Position numbers and translations under genes: made by a program. The notes below the pieces were generated by a model that was not told the origin of the DNA, did not search any database, and was given only the letters and a program-made list of their open reading frames with translations. This document shows positions 23,800-32,779 of a stretch of 59,967 nt of DNA, piece after piece. This DNA is from an uncultured Bacillota bacterium (GTDB taxonomy: Bacteria > Bacillota_I > Bacilli_A > RFN20 > CAG-631): NCBI GenBank assembly GCA_902491575.1, contig CABUID010000013.1:1-59967 (forward strand). Reading direction: 5' to 3'. How positions within the stretch are numbered: the stretch's first letter is position 1; each line of letters starts with the position of its first letter.

Positions 23800-24174
23800 A
23801 TGGTTCAAAATTTATCAAGATTAGTCGTCGCTGATAATTCTGGTGCAAAAGTAGTTATGGCTTTCAGATTATTAGGCGGTTCAACAAGAAAATCTGCAAA
23901 TATTGGGGATATCATTATTTGCTCAGTAAAATCTGCAGCTCCAAATGCTGATATTAAAAAAGGTCAGATTGTTAAAGCTGTAATCGTAAGAACTAAAAAG
24001 GGCATTACACGTTCAAATGGTTCACACATCGCTTTTGATGACAATGCTGTTGTGATTATCAATGAAGATGGTTCACCTAAAGGAACACGTGTTTTCGGTC
24101 CTGTAGCTAGAGAACTTCGTGAAAAAGGAGAAGGATTTATGAAAATCGTTTCTCTTGCTCCAGAAGTATTATAG
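23800..24174 (+). CDS. rplN: Ribosomal protein L14
   Basis: A 124-residue large-subunit protein at the subunit interface and binding site of silencing factor RsfS. MVQNLSRLVVADNSGAKVV and KKGQIVKAVIVRTKKG are typical; two residues longer than usual. GGAGG RBS. Confidence 0.98.
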   Translation: MVQNLSRLVVADNSGAKVVMAFRLLGGSTRKSANIGDIIICSVKSAAPNADIKKGQIVKAVIVRTKKGITRSNGSHIAFDDNAVVIINEDGSPKGTRVFGPVARELREKGEGFMKIVSLAPEVL

Positions 24175-24186
24175 GAGGATATACAC

Positions 24187-24519
24187 ATGAAAATTAAAAA
24201 AGGTGATAAAGTCGTTGTTATTACAGGTCATGAAAAAGGAAAAGAAGGCGTTGTAATTCAATCAATGCCTACTAAAAATATGGTAGTTGTTGAAGGATTA
24301 AACAAAGTTACAAAACATAACAAACCAAATCAACAAAATACAGAGGGCTCCATTACTACTAAAGAAGCTCCAATACATGTATCTAATGTTGCTATTGTTG
24401 ATCCTAAAACAAAGAAACCTGTTAGAGTCGGTTATGTTTTTGAAGAAGTTGACGGAAAGAAAGTTAAAGTACGTGTAACTAAAGGCAAAAATGCTTCTGG
24501 TTCTAAATTAGATAAATAA
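24187..24519 (+). CDS. rplX: Ribosomal protein L24
   Basis: A 110-residue KOW-domain protein that starts large-subunit assembly. MKIKKGDKVVVITGHEKGKEG is the KOW motif. Normal length. AGGAGG RBS, 12-nt gap. Confidence 0.97.
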   Translation: MKIKKGDKVVVITGHEKGKEGVVIQSMPTKNMVVVEGLNKVTKHNKPNQQNTEGSITTKEAPIHVSNVAIVDPKTKKPVRVGYVFEEVDGKKVKVRVTKGKNASGSKLDK

Positions 24520-24533
24520 TAGGAGGAATAGAT

Positions 24534-25154
24534 ATGGCAACTAATAAAACAAATACGAGTGCTGCTACTGAAAAAGTAGTTATTCCTACAAAATATAAAG
24601 CACAAGAAGCTTATAAACCTGTATTATTAAAGAAATATAATGATGAAATTGCTCCTGCATTGCAGACAAAATTTAATTATAAATCTTCAATGGAAATTCC
24701 TCATCTTGTTAAAATCGTTATTAACATGGGGGTAGGAGATGCAACTCAAAATGCTAAATTAATTGAAGCTGCAGTAGATGATTTAACGGTAATTTCTGGT
24801 CAAAAACCTGTTGTTACAAAAGCAAAAAAATCAATTGCTGTTTTCAAAGTTAGAGAAGGTCAAGAAATTGGCTGTAAAGTTACCTTACGTGGTGCAAGAA
24901 TGTACGAATTTTTAAATAAATTAGTAAATATCGCTTTGCCACGTGTTCGTGATTTCCGTGGCGTTAGTTCAAAAGCATTTGACGGTCGTGGAAATTATAC
25001 ATTAGGTATAAAAGAACAATTAATTTTCCCTGAAATTAACTATGATAAAGTGGTTAAAGTTAGAGGAATGGATATTGTAATTGTCACAACAGCAAAAACA
25101 GATGAAGAAGGCAGAGAATTATTAAAATTATTCGGAATGCCTTTTGAAAAATAG
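24534..25154 (+). CDS. rplE: Ribosomal protein L5
   Basis: A 206-residue central-protuberance protein that binds 5S rRNA. The core PHLVKIVINMGVGDATQNAK...GQKPVVTKAKKSIA...RVRDFRGVSSKAFDGRGNY is clear. About 27 extra N-terminal residues (Thr/Ala/Lys-rich) precede the usual YKPVLLKKY start; AGGAGG sits before the upstream ATG and no internal Met has a ribosome binding site, so the extension appears real. Confidence 0.97.
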   Translation: MATNKTNTSAATEKVVIPTKYKAQEAYKPVLLKKYNDEIAPALQTKFNYKSSMEIPHLVKIVINMGVGDATQNAKLIEAAVDDLTVISGQKPVVTKAKKSIAVFKVREGQEIGCKVTLRGARMYEFLNKLVNIALPRVRDFRGVSSKAFDGRGNYTLGIKEQLIFPEINYDKVVKVRGMDIVIVTTAKTDEEGRELLKLFGMPFEK

Positions 25155-25166
25155 GAGGAAAACACA

Positions 25167-25352
25167 ATGGCTAAAAAATCAATGGTTGCTAAGCAACAAA
25201 GAACTCCAAAGTTCTCTACAAGAGCATATACTCGCTGTGAACGTTGTGGACGTCCTCATGCTGTGTTGAGAAAATTCAATTTATGTAGAATTTGTGTTCG
25301 TGAACTTGCATACAAGGGACAAATCCCTGGTATGAAAAAAGCAAGTTGGTAA
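25167..25352 (+). CDS. rpsN: Ribosomal protein S14, zinc-binding type
   Basis: A 61-residue small-subunit head protein of the short zinc type. Cys24, Cys27, Cys40 and Cys43 bind zinc (CERC, CRIC). It ends GQIPGMKKASW, as usual. AGGAGG RBS, 12 nt after rplE. Confidence 0.98.
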   Translation: MAKKSMVAKQQRTPKFSTRAYTRCERCGRPHAVLRKFNLCRICVRELAYKGQIPGMKKASW

Positions 25353-25376
25353 TTTTAAAGGAGGATTAAAACTATT

Positions 25377-25772
25377 ATGGCTATGATCGATCCAATTGCT
25401 GATATGTTAACTCGTATTCGCAATGCAAACCAATTAAAATATAAAACAGTCTCAATGCCTGCTTCAAAAATTAAACAAACAATTGCTACTGTTATGTTAA
25501 ATGAAGGATACATTTCAGACTTAAAAGTTGAAGGCGACGTAAAGAAAGTTTTAACTGTTACTTTAAAATACGGTGCTGATGGCGAAAGAGTAATTTCTGG
25601 ATTAAAAAGAATTTCGAAACCATCTTTGAGAGTGCAAGTAAAAGCAGAAGATTTACCAAGAGTATTAAATGGCTTAGGTATCGCTATCATTTCAACTTCT
25701 CAAGGAATCATGACTGATAAGGAAGCACGTGCAAAAAATATTGGTGGCGAAGTGCTTGCTTACATTTGGTAG
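25377..25772 (+). CDS. rpsH: Ribosomal protein S8
   Basis: A 131-residue small-subunit primary binder of 16S rRNA; in E. coli it represses the spc operon. DPIADMLTRIRNANQ and the C-terminal ISTSQGIMTDKEAR...GGEVLAYIW are diagnostic. AAGGAGG RBS, 24-nt gap. Confidence 0.98.
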   Translation: MAMIDPIADMLTRIRNANQLKYKTVSMPASKIKQTIATVMLNEGYISDLKVEGDVKKVLTVTLKYGADGERVISGLKRISKPSLRVQVKAEDLPRVLNGLGIAIISTSQGIMTDKEARAKNIGGEVLAYIW

Positions 25773-25785
25773 GAGGTAATTTTAT

Positions 25786-26325
25786 ATGTCACGTATTGGA
25801 AATAAACATATTGTTATCCCTGCTGGTGTTAATGTTACAATCAATGGTTCCACGATTACAGTAAAAGGACCAAAAGGGGAATTAACAAAGACTTTTGAGA
25901 ATTGTATTGAAATGAAATTAGATGGTGAAAATTTAACTTTTGTACCTTTAAATGGACTAAAGCATACACATCAAATGCATGGAACAACTCGAGCTATTGT
26001 TGCTAACATGGTTAAGGGTGTTACAGATGGATTTGAAAAAGTTTTATTAATTACAGGAACTGGTTATAAGGCAGAACTTAAAAATGGTAGTGTTGTGATG
26101 TCTTTAGGTTATTCACATACGATTACCATGGTTCCACCTACAGGTATTACATATAGTGTACCTAAAGTTGACGAAGTTCATGTTCAAGGTATAGATAAAG
26201 AAGTAGTAGGACAATGTGCTGCTGAAATTCGCGCATTAAGAAAACCTGAACCATATCATGGTAAAGGTGTTCGCTACTCTGATGAAAAGATTAGACGTAA
26301 GGAAATCAAAAAAGCTGCTAAATAG
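25786..26325 (+). CDS. rplF: Ribosomal protein L6
   Basis: A 179-residue two-lobed protein near the factor-binding site. It begins MSRIGNKHIVIPAGVNV and ends with PEPYHGKGVRYSDEKIRRKE. Normal length. AGGAGG RBS. Confidence 0.98.
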   Translation: MSRIGNKHIVIPAGVNVTINGSTITVKGPKGELTKTFENCIEMKLDGENLTFVPLNGLKHTHQMHGTTRAIVANMVKGVTDGFEKVLLITGTGYKAELKNGSVVMSLGYSHTITMVPPTGITYSVPKVDEVHVQGIDKEVVGQCAAEIRALRKPEPYHGKGVRYSDEKIRRKEIKKAAK

Positions 26326-26353
26326 TAGTTTTTAGAAAGGAAAATGTGAAATT

Positions 26354-26710
26354 ATGATTAACAAAACTTGTAAAAACGTAAAAAGAGTTAAACGTCATCA
26401 AAGAATTCGTAAGCAAATTTCAGGTACTCCAGAATGCCCTCGTCTATCTGTGTTCCGTTCGAATAAGAATATTGCGGTTCAAGTTATTGATGATGTTAAT
26501 CAAAAAACTTTATTATCTTCCTCTACAGAACAACTTCATGTTGTAAATGGTGGAAATATTGAAGGTTCAAAATTAGTTGGCGCTGATATCGCTAAAAAAT
26601 GTTTAGCTGCCGGTATTGAAAAAGTTGTTTTTGATAGAGGTGGTTATATTTATATGGGACGTATTGCAGCTTTAGCTGATGCTGCAAGAGAAAATGGTCT
26701 TAAATTCTAA
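26354..26710 (+). CDS. rplR: Ribosomal protein L18
   Basis: A 118-residue 5S rRNA-binding protein. RHQRIRKQISGTPECPRLSVFRSNKNI and FDRGGYIYMGRIAALADAARENGLKF are typical. AGAAAGGAAAA RBS; 28-nt gap from rplF. Confidence 0.98.
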   Translation: MINKTCKNVKRVKRHQRIRKQISGTPECPRLSVFRSNKNIAVQVIDDVNQKTLLSSSTEQLHVVNGGNIEGSKLVGADIAKKCLAAGIEKVVFDRGGYIYMGRIAALADAARENGLKF

Positions 26711-26723
26711 GGAGGATAAATAA

Positions 26724-27341
26724 ATGGCTGAAGAAGAAAAAGTTGTTGAACAAAAACAAGAAGTTAAACAAGAAGTAAAATCTGAAACTAAAAATGATGC
26801 TCCTCGTGGAAAAAGACCATTCAATAAAAATGGAAGACGTCCATTAAGAGAGAAAAAGCAAGATGATATGGAAGATAGAACGGTCGCTGTTAACAAAGTT
26901 TGTAAGACAGTTAAAGGTGGTCGTAAATTAAGATTTGCTTCTTTGATTGTTGCTGGTGATAAAAAAGGCCATGTTGGAATGGGTACTGGAAAGGCAAAAG
27001 AAGTACCTGATGGAATTAAAAAAGCAGCAGAAAGAGCTCGTAAAACACAAATTACTGTTCCAATGGTAAAAGGAAATACGATTCCTCATGCTGTTATTGG
27101 AAAACATGGTGCTTGTAGGGTATTCTTAAGACCTGCTCCTGAAGGTACTGGTATCGTAGCTGGTGGACCAGTTCGTGCTGTCCTTGAACTTGCAGGTGTA
27201 AGAAATATTTATTCTAAAGTTTATGGATCTAGAACGGCTATTAATATGGTTAGAGCTACAGTAAACGCAATTGAAAATTTGAAAACAGTAGAAAAAGTTG
27301 CTGCACTTCGTGGCAAATCTGTTAATGAAATCAAACACTAG
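26724..27341 (+). CDS. rpsE: Ribosomal protein S5 with charged N-terminal extension
   Basis: A 205-residue small-subunit fidelity protein. The conserved part begins near residue 50 (DRTVAVNKVCKTVKGGRKLRF) and contains the S5 motif GHVGMGTGKAKEVPDGI. The first 45 or so residues are Lys/Glu/Gln-rich and probably disordered, well beyond the normal start. AGGAGG directly precedes the upstream ATG, which supports the extension. rpmD (L30), normally next, is absent. Confidence 0.97.
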   Translation: MAEEEKVVEQKQEVKQEVKSETKNDAPRGKRPFNKNGRRPLREKKQDDMEDRTVAVNKVCKTVKGGRKLRFASLIVAGDKKGHVGMGTGKAKEVPDGIKKAAERARKTQITVPMVKGNTIPHAVIGKHGACRVFLRPAPEGTGIVAGGPVRAVLELAGVRNIYSKVYGSRTAINMVRATVNAIENLKTVEKVAALRGKSVNEIKH

Positions 27342-27361
27342 TCATTAAGGAGGGTTATAAT

Positions 27362-27805
27362 ATGAAACTTAATGAATTAAATTATACTAAAGGTTCTCGT
27401 AGAAAAGAGATGCGTGTTGGTAGAGGTGTTGGTTCTAAAGGAAAACAATGTGGAAGAGGAATGAATGGTCAAACAAAGCATAATGGTGCAGGACCACACC
27501 CTGGCTTCGAAGGTGGTCAACTTCCATTATATAGAGCAATCCCTAAATTTGGTTTTACAAACTTTACTCGTAAAGAGTATGCTATTGTTAATGTAGCAGA
27601 CTTGGATGCTAAGTTTGAAAAAGGTGCTGTTATAGGACCAGTTGAAATGATTGAAGCTGGATTAATTAAAAAGACATTATGTGGCATTAAAGTTCTTGGT
27701 GGAACAAAAGTAACAAAAGATTTTACAGTTCGTGCTACAAAATTCTCAGCATCTGCAAAACAAGTAATTGAAGAAGCTGGAGGCACTATCGAGGTGATTG
27801 ACTAA
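27362..27805 (+). CDS. rplO: Ribosomal protein L15
   Basis: A 147-residue late-assembly large-subunit protein. The glycine-rich N-terminus (GSRRKEMRVGRGVGSKGKQCGRG) and the PLYRAIPKFGFTN box are typical. GGAGGG RBS, 20 nt after rpsE. A TAATG overlap couples it to secY. Confidence 0.98.
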   Translation: MKLNELNYTKGSRRKEMRVGRGVGSKGKQCGRGMNGQTKHNGAGPHPGFEGGQLPLYRAIPKFGFTNFTRKEYAIVNVADLDAKFEKGAVIGPVEMIEAGLIKKTLCGIKVLGGTKVTKDFTVRATKFSASAKQVIEEAGGTIEVID

Positions 27806-29133
27806 TGTTAAACCGTTTCGTTGATGCTTTTAAAAGCAAGGACGTTCGTGGAAGAATATTCTTTACATTGTCAATTTTACTCATTTATGTTTTAGGTTTA
27901 TTAATTGCTGTTCCTGGTGTAGATGCGCATGTTGGCGAAGCTCTTGCTGAAAATGATATATTAGGAATTATGAATCTTCTTTCAGGAGGTGCATTGGATT
28001 CTTTCTCTATTTTCGCTTTAGGTGTTTCTCCCTATATTACTGCATCTATCATTGTACAATTATTACAAATGGGTGTTTTACCAAAACTTCAAGAATTATC
28101 TGAACAAGGCGAAGCAGGAAGAAGAAAAATTAATGATATCACGAGATATTTAGGTCTATTACTTGGAGCAGTTCAAGCTTATGGTATGATTGTCACTTTA
28201 GATAATAGAGGTACATTTGATTTTTCTAATATTTTTCCTGATTTAAATGCAAAATGGGTAGCTTATGTTTATGTCATTGCCATTATGCTTGCTGGTACAA
28301 TGTTTGTAATGTGGTTGTCTGACCAAATTACTCAAAAAGGTATTGGTAATGGTGTTTCAATGATTATATTTGCTGGTATCGTCAAAGAGATTCCATCTTC
28401 ATATAGTCAAGTATGGGACATACTTGTTGGAACAAAGACAGCAGGCGCAGAAATGTTTAATGGTTTGTTATTATTCATTGCCTATGTATTGTATACTTGT
28501 TGTATTGTATTATTTGTAATTTTCTTTGAATTATCGGTAAGAAAAATACCAATTCAGCAATCAAAAGCGACCTTTTCACAACAAACCAAAATGAATTATT
28601 TACCAATTAAAGTAAATCCTGGAGGTGTTATTCCTGTAATTTTTGCTCAAGCAGTTTTATCTGCTCCAGTGACGATTTTAGGATTTATTGATGCCAATTC
28701 GGATGCTTATCAAAAAATAAGTAATTTGTTTTCGATTTCACATGTTGAAAATGGTTGGCCGGTTGCCTTGATTATCTATATTGTATTAATTATTTTATTC
28801 TCCTTTATGTATGCTCACATCCAAATAGATTGTGAAAAAATATCGGAGAACTTAACTAAACAGGGCTCTTATATTCCTGGTATTCGTTCAGGTACTGAGA
28901 CTCGTAAATATTTATCAAAAGTATTAAATCGTGTAACATTCACAGGTGCGATTGCCTTGGCTTTTGTCGCTGCAATGCCATATGTATTACCAATGATTTT
29001 TCCAACATTAGCAAATACATCATTTGGCGGAACAGGTTTGATTATCGTCGTTGGTGTTGCATTAGAGACATGTTCACAAATTGATGGTTATGTCGCAGAG
29101 CGTAACTATAGAACATTTAATTTCGACTTCTAA
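27805..29133 (+). CDS. secY: Protein translocase subunit SecY
   Basis: A 442-residue channel subunit of the Sec translocon with ten membrane helices. GVSPYITASIIVQLLQMGVLPKLQ and the cytoplasmic loop ... GIRSGTETRKYLSKVLNRVTFTGA are diagnostic. It partners SecE, encoded at 46930. Length is normal; no SecY2 features. Confidence 0.98.
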   Translation: MLNRFVDAFKSKDVRGRIFFTLSILLIYVLGLLIAVPGVDAHVGEALAENDILGIMNLLSGGALDSFSIFALGVSPYITASIIVQLLQMGVLPKLQELSEQGEAGRRKINDITRYLGLLLGAVQAYGMIVTLDNRGTFDFSNIFPDLNAKWVAYVYVIAIMLAGTMFVMWLSDQITQKGIGNGVSMIIFAGIVKEIPSSYSQVWDILVGTKTAGAEMFNGLLLFIAYVLYTCCIVLFVIFFELSVRKIPIQQSKATFSQQTKMNYLPIKVNPGGVIPVIFAQAVLSAPVTILGFIDANSDAYQKISNLFSISHVENGWPVALIIYIVLIILFSFMYAHIQIDCEKISENLTKQGSYIPGIRSGTETRKYLSKVLNRVTFTGAIALAFVAAMPYVLPMIFPTLANTSFGGTGLIIVVGVALETCSQIDGYVAERNYRTFNFDF

Positions 29134-29152
29134 AAGGAGAGATACATCATAC

Positions 29153-29803
29153 ATGAATATTATTCTATTTGGTGCTCCTGGAGCAGGAAAAGGAACACAA
29201 GCTGTTGAATTAGTAAAAAATTATCATTTAACTCATATTTCAACAGGAGAAATGTTTCGAAATGCTATTGCAAATCAAACTGCAATGGGAAAAGTAGCAA
29301 ATTCCTATATTACCAAAGGGGAACTTGTTCCTGATGAAGTAACAGTAGGACTTGTTAAAGAAAGATTAGCTCAAGAAGATTGTAAAAATGGATTTATTCT
29401 CGACGGATTTCCTCGCACTTTGCATCAAGCAAGGTGCTTGGATAAACTCTGTCTAGAATTAAATATTCAACTGGACTTTGTTATCGATATTGAAGTTCCA
29501 ATGAATGCTTTAATGGAGCGTTTATCGGGAAGAAGAGTTTGTAAAGTTTGTGGAGCATCCTATCACATTTTATTTAATCAACCTAAAGTAGCTGGGGAAT
29601 GTGATATTTGCCATGGACCTTTATATACTCGAAAAGATGATAACAAAGAAAGTGTAGCTGTTCGTTTAAATACTTATCAAGAACAAACCAAACCTCTTAT
29701 AGAATATTATAAAAATAAGGGAATATTACTTGAAATTAACGGACAACAAGAAATTAACGATGTGTTTCAGGATATCGTTAATAAAATAGGAGTAAATTTG
29801 TAG
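29153..29803 (+). CDS. adk: Adenylate kinase
   Basis: A 216-residue enzyme interconverting AMP, ADP and ATP. P-loop GAPGAGKGT is at 7-15, DGFPRT near 84, and the LID domain has Cys130, Cys133, Cys150 and Cys153 for structural zinc, the Gram-positive form. The frame is open from within secY, but ATG 29153 gives the proper start; its AAAAGGAGAG lies about 13 nt upstream, slightly far. Confidence 0.98.
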   Translation: MNIILFGAPGAGKGTQAVELVKNYHLTHISTGEMFRNAIANQTAMGKVANSYITKGELVPDEVTVGLVKERLAQEDCKNGFILDGFPRTLHQARCLDKLCLELNIQLDFVIDIEVPMNALMERLSGRRVCKVCGASYHILFNQPKVAGECDICHGPLYTRKDDNKESVAVRLNTYQEQTKPLIEYYKNKGILLEINGQQEINDVFQDIVNKIGVNL

Positions 29804-29804
29804 T

Positions 29805-30551
29805 ATGATTACGATAAGAACGGCTCATGAAATTGAGTTTCTTAGAGAAGCGGGGAGAATCGTTGCTAAAACTCATCAATATCTAGCAAGTTATGTTCGA
29901 CCTGGTATTACTACAAAAGAGTTAGACAAATTGGCTGAAGATTTTATCCATTCATGTGGTGCAACACCAAGTTTTAAAGGTTTATATGGTTTTCCAGGCT
30001 CTATTTGTACATCACTTAATGATATGGTGATACATGGAATACCTGATCATACAAAACTTAAAGAAGGAGATATTATCTCATTGGATATTGGTGCTTGTTA
30101 TCATGGTTATCACGGAGATTCAGCTTGGACTTACAAGGTAGGTAAAGTATCTAAAGATGCAGAGTATCTAATGCAAGTTACGCATGATGCTTTATTTGCT
30201 GGCTTGGCCCAGGCCAAACCCGGAAATCGTATTGGAGATATTTCAGCAGCTATTGAAGAATTTGTAGCATCTCATGGATGTACAAGTCCCTATGATTATA
30301 CAGGACACGGTGTAGGTACAAGTGTACATGAAGATCCTAATGTACCAAATTATGGACGTAAAGGACATGGTCCGAAGTTAAAAGTAGGGATGGTCATAGC
30401 TATTGAACCTATGGTCCATTTAGGGAAAGCAGATGTGTATGTTATTGAAGATGAATGGGGAGTAAAAACGGTGGATCATTCACTTACTGCTCATTATGAA
30501 CATACTATTGCTATTACTGAAAATGGTTATCAAATTATGACTACATTATAG
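29805..30551 (+). CDS. map: Methionine aminopeptidase, type I
   Basis: A 248-residue metalloprotease that removes the initiator Met after deformylation. The metal ligands lie in LDIGACYHGYHGDSAW, YTGHGVGTSVHEDPN, AIEPMV and HYEHTIAIT. It starts one base after the adk stop, with AGGAG inside the adk end. Normal length. Confidence 0.98.
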   Translation: MITIRTAHEIEFLREAGRIVAKTHQYLASYVRPGITTKELDKLAEDFIHSCGATPSFKGLYGFPGSICTSLNDMVIHGIPDHTKLKEGDIISLDIGACYHGYHGDSAWTYKVGKVSKDAEYLMQVTHDALFAGLAQAKPGNRIGDISAAIEEFVASHGCTSPYDYTGHGVGTSVHEDPNVPNYGRKGHGPKLKVGMVIAIEPMVHLGKADVYVIEDEWGVKTVDHSLTAHYEHTIAITENGYQIMTTL

Positions 30552-30563
30552 GAGGAAAACAAT

Positions 30564-30785
30564 TTGGCTAAACAAGATGTTATTGAGGTAGAGGCAATCA
30601 TTACGGAAGCTTTACCAAACGCAATGTTTAAAGCTAAGCTTATGGATAATGATATGGTAGTCCTTGCCCACGTTTCTGGTAAAATCCGTATGAATTACAT
30701 TCGCATTTTACCTGGCGATAAGGTTACCTTAGAACTATCTCCATATGATTTAACACGTGGGCGTATTACATTTAGACATAAATAG
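30564..30785 (+). CDS. infA: Translation initiation factor IF-1 (TTG start)
   Basis: A 73-residue OB-fold factor that occupies the 30S A site. VLAHVSGKIRMNYIRILPGDKVTLELSPYDLTRGRI is diagnostic. The start is TTG (30564-30566), 7 nt after GGAGG, the only non-ATG start in this ribosomal superoperon. The linker has MDNDMVV where many have ENGHEV. Confidence 0.97.
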   Translation: MAKQDVIEVEAIITEALPNAMFKAKLMDNDMVVLAHVSGKIRMNYIRILPGDKVTLELSPYDLTRGRITFRHK

Positions 30786-30825
30786 TAATCGTAAAAAATT
30801 TAATTCAACCAAGGAGGGCAAAATT

Positions 30826-30939
30826 ATGAAGGTAAGACCTTCTGTTAAACCAATTTGCAATAAATGCAAAATTATTCGTCGTAAAGGCCGCTTAATGGTT
30901 ATTTGTGAAAATCCAAAACACAAACAAAGACAAGGCTAA
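30826..30939 (+). CDS. rpmJ: Ribosomal protein L36
   Basis: A 37-residue zinc-ribbon protein, the smallest in the large subunit: MKVRPSVKPICNKCKIIRRK followed by KGRLMVICENPKHKQRQG. Cys11, Cys14, Cys27 and His32 bind zinc. AGGAGG precedes ATG 30826; an upstream in-frame start is inside infA and can be ignored. Confidence 0.97.
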   Translation: MKVRPSVKPICNKCKIIRRKGRLMVICENPKHKQRQG

Positions 30940-30960
30940 TTATAGGAGGATTAAGAACAA

Positions 30961-31335
30961 ATGGCTCGTATCGCAGGAGTAGATATTCCTAATGAAAAAA
31001 GAGTGGTAATCTCTTTAACTTACATTTATGGTATTGGACCTAGTAGAGCTGCTAAAATTTTAAAAGAAGCTAATATTAGTGAAGATATTCGTGTAAAAGA
31101 CTTAACAGAACAACAATTATCCGCAATTCGTGAAGGCGTTTCTTTCTATAAAGTAGAAGGTGATTTACGCCGCGAAGTAAATATGAATATTAAATCACTT
31201 ATGGAAATCGGTTGTTACCGCGGTCTTCGTCACAAAAGAGGACTTCCAGTTCGTGGTCAAAGAACAAAAACTAATGCTAGAACTCGTAAAGGTCCTGCAA
31301 AGACAATTGCCAATAAGAAAATGGCAACTAAGTAA
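30961..31335 (+). CDS. rpsM: Ribosomal protein S13
   Basis: A 124-residue head protein that contacts the P-site tRNA and L5. MARIAGVDIPNEKRV and RGLRHKRGLPVRGQRTKTNARTRKG are typical. AGGAGG RBS, 21-nt gap from rpmJ. Confidence 0.98.
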   Translation: MARIAGVDIPNEKRVVISLTYIYGIGPSRAAKILKEANISEDIRVKDLTEQQLSAIREGVSFYKVEGDLRREVNMNIKSLMEIGCYRGLRHKRGLPVRGQRTKTNARTRKGPAKTIANKKMATK

Positions 31336-31356
31336 TAGAGGAGGAAAATATATACT

Positions 31357-31749
31357 ATGGCACAAAAAGTTGTACGTAAAACACGTAAAAAAGATAGAAA
31401 AAATATTGCTCGTGGTGTTGCTCATATCCACTCTACATTTAATAACACAATCGTTACCATTGCTGATGAAGCAGGTAATGTTATTACTTGGTCAAGCGCT
31501 GGTGCTCTTGGATTTAAAGGTTCAAAGAAATCCACACCATTTGCTGCACAAATGGCCGGTGAAGCTGCTGCTAAAGTAGCAGTGATGCAAGGAATGAAGT
31601 TTGTAAGCGTTGATGTAAAGGGACCAGGTCCTGGACGTGAAGCAGCAGTTCGTTCATTACAAGTTGCAGGTCTTGAAATCAATGTGATTTCAGATGTAAC
31701 TCCTATCCCACATAACGGTTGTCGTCCTCCAAAACGTCCAAGAGGTTAA
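31357..31749 (+). CDS. rpsK: Ribosomal protein S11
   Basis: A 130-residue platform protein. HIHSTFNNTIVTIAD, GFKGSKKSTPFAAQMAGE and TPIPHNGCRPPKRPRG are hallmarks. GAGGAGG RBS; 21-nt gap. Confidence 0.98.
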   Translation: MAQKVVRKTRKKDRKNIARGVAHIHSTFNNTIVTIADEAGNVITWSSAGALGFKGSKKSTPFAAQMAGEAAAKVAVMQGMKFVSVDVKGPGPGREAAVRSLQVAGLEINVISDVTPIPHNGCRPPKRPRG

Positions 31750-31806
31750 TTTCAAAAAACTGGACTTTGGAACACGCAATGAATAATGAGGGGGATAATA
31801 TAATAA

Positions 31807-32760
31807 ATGGAAAAATTTAAAAAACCAGAATTCAAAATTGAAGATGTTAATGTTGAAGAAAATCATGCAAAATTTTCTGTTGAACCACTTGAAAGAGGCT
31901 TTGGTATTACTTTAGGAAATGCTATCCGTAGAGTTTTACTTTCTTCTCTTCCTGGAACGGCAATGTATGCAGTAGAAATTGAAGGAGTTCGTCATGAATT
32001 TTCTGCCATTAACGGAGTAAAAGAAGACGTAACATCATTAATCTTAAATTTAAAGCAAGTCAATTATGTATCTGAAAGTTATGCTACGGATTTAGATGGT
32101 GAGATTAAATTACATATTGTAGGACCACATGTTGTAACAGCGAAAGATTTTATTTGTCCAAGTGGTGTTCGCGTTTTAAATCCGGATGAATATATTTGTG
32201 ATGTAGCAGAAGGTGGAACTTTAAATGCAACAATATATGTAAAAACTGGTCGTGGATATTCATTGGCTGAAAAGAATAAATCTTCAAAACAATCTTTTGG
32301 CACTATCCCTACAGATTCAAACTACACTCCAATTAAAAAAGTTGGTTATGAAGTTACTCCAACTCGTGTAGGGCATGATAATAATTATGATAAACTTGTT
32401 CTTGATGTTACTACAAATGGTGCATTTACACCTCAAGAAGCTGTGGCAATTGCTTCTAGAATCTTAATTGATCATTTAGAATTATTTGCCCAAATCGAAT
32501 TGTTAGCTCCAATTGATAGTATTATGGACGAAGTTGAAGAAGAAACAATTGACAAATATCAAGAAATGTCTATTGAAGAATTAGATCTTTCTGTTCGTTC
32601 ATATAATTGTTTGAAAAGAGCAAATATTGTAACTGTACAGGAATTAACACAAAAAACGGAAGATGATATGATGAAAGTTCGTAACTTAGGTAAAAAATCA
32701 CTTAAGGAAGTTCGCGATAAACTGAAAGCTTTAGGATTATCATTTAAAAATAATGAATAA
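31807..32760 (+). CDS. rpoA: RNA polymerase alpha subunit
   Basis: A 317-residue subunit that nucleates RNA polymerase assembly. The N-terminal dimerisation domain carries ERGFGITLGNAIRRVLLSSLPG; the C-terminal domain (from about 245) has LSVRSYNCLKRANI and LGKKSLKEVRDKLKALG for DNA and activator contact. AGGGGG RBS; a 57-nt gap from rpsK is unusual for this operon but shows no clear hairpin. Confidence 0.98.
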   Translation: MEKFKKPEFKIEDVNVEENHAKFSVEPLERGFGITLGNAIRRVLLSSLPGTAMYAVEIEGVRHEFSAINGVKEDVTSLILNLKQVNYVSESYATDLDGEIKLHIVGPHVVTAKDFICPSGVRVLNPDEYICDVAEGGTLNATIYVKTGRGYSLAEKNKSSKQSFGTIPTDSNYTPIKKVGYEVTPTRVGHDNNYDKLVLDVTTNGAFTPQEAVAIASRILIDHLELFAQIELLAPIDSIMDEVEEETIDKYQEMSIEELDLSVRSYNCLKRANIVTVQELTQKTEDDMMKVRNLGKKSLKEVRDKLKALGLSFKNNE

Positions 32761-32779
32761 AGAAAGAGGTAAATAAATT

